Source: Pseudoalteromonas lipolytica | GTDB lineage: Bacteria; Pseudomonadota; Gammaproteobacteria; Enterobacterales; Alteromonadaceae | DNA: 64,000 bases | Assembly (NCBI RefSeq): GCF_001306915.1 | Contig: NZ_LJTC01000008.1 | Coordinates: 1-64,000 of the forward strand | Direction: 5' to 3' | In this document: positions 63,846 to 64,000 of the stretch, in pieces | Numbering within the stretch: the first letter of the stretch is position 1 | Layout: the number at the start of each line of letters is the position of its first letter | Program-made: the position numbers and the translations under genes | The notes under the pieces: model-generated | What the model was told of the DNA's origin: nothing | Database searches by the model: none | Seen by the model: only the letters and a program-made list of their open reading frames with translations

Positions 63846-64000
63846 ATGACAACATATCAACGCGAAACCGATAACCTAGCTACTTTATGTCAAACACAAG
63901 GCAAAACGTGGCAGTCAATCAACCCTGAATACGCAAGCCGTATGCGCTTACAAAACCGTTTTCGTACGGGTCTAGACATTGCTCAATACACTGCAGACAT
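63846..64000 (+). CDS. aceA: Isocitrate lyase, 5' end only
   Basis: The 51 visible residues (MTTYQRETDNLATLCQTQGK, then INPEYASRMRLQNRFRTGLD) match the N-terminus of the long (about 530-residue) isocitrate lyases of Pseudomonas and relatives. The gene runs off the window. It cleaves isocitrate to glyoxylate and succinate; divergent from glcB. Confidence 0.88.
   Translation, partial: MTTYQRETDNLATLCQTQGKTWQSINPEYASRMRLQNRFRTGLDIAQYTAD

Noticed and set aside
1..64000. CRISPR arrays, rRNA, tRNA genes or insertion-sequence transposases
   Set aside because: Looked for and not seen; repeats present are iterons, palindromes, one tandem repeat and one MITE-like element.

Overview
The window looks like a stretch of the second replicon (chromid) of a Pseudoalteromonas-type marine gammaproteobacterium. 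The evidence is the low-GC Alteromonadales-like protein set, a plasmid-type replication and partition block (rep, iterons, parA, parB at 13.1-17.5 kb), and core metabolism (ppsA/ppsR, class II DAHP synthase, glyoxylate shunt) carried beside it. No rRNA, tRNA or CRISPR array was seen.

Layout. 0-0.3 kb: the 3' end of a filamentous-phage-type gene abutting a dif-like XerC/XerD site. 0.3-11.7 kb: SYLF lipoprotein, tyrosine recombinase coupled to a cation/proton antiporter, YdiJ-type dehydrogenase, PGPGW membrane protein, ppsA/ppsR and class II DAHP synthase. 11.9-13.0 kb: a clear tus homologue with three Ter-like sites around its start. 13.1-17.5 kb: replication initiator (minus strand), an AT-rich origin with about eleven GATC-containing iterons and two DnaA boxes, parA-parB, and a second iteron cluster. 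17.7-40.5 kb: SNF2 helicase, rmuC, small regulators and enzymes, a DPP-IV-like peptidase, a stand-alone mini-FliF, a split spermidine-synthase-like pair, and a MarR/HlyD/DUF2955 efflux operon. 40.5-45.4 kb: PhyH, UDG-like, VOC and racemase genes and a DUF3649-PepSY-DUF3325 iron-uptake operon, strewn with extra iteron copies. 45.6-64 kb: lipocalin, YaiI, amino-acid-binding protein, gamma-glutamyltransferase, sbcCD, M1 peptidase, HAD, YeeN/YebC and the divergent glcB/aceA glyoxylate pair (aceA cut by the window end).

Main interpretation. The Ter-like sites are oriented so that a fork leaving the origin leftward would be stopped within about 2.3 kb, while a fork arriving from the left (dif) side would be stopped just before the origin. 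With dif on the same side, this is the layout expected for a unidirectionally replicating circular chromid whose terminus lies beside its origin. Published work on Pseudoalteromonas chromids reports mostly unidirectional replication with the terminus near the origin; the Tus-Ter trap read here gives a concrete mechanism. Two further dispersed site families stand out: extra origin-type iterons (GTTAGTAAAA-N3-TGATC), most of them clustered at 41.8-45.4 kb and several inside coding sequence, and a palindrome TGTAAA-N5-TTTACA with a GC-rich spacer found eight times between 24.5 and 56.4 kb.
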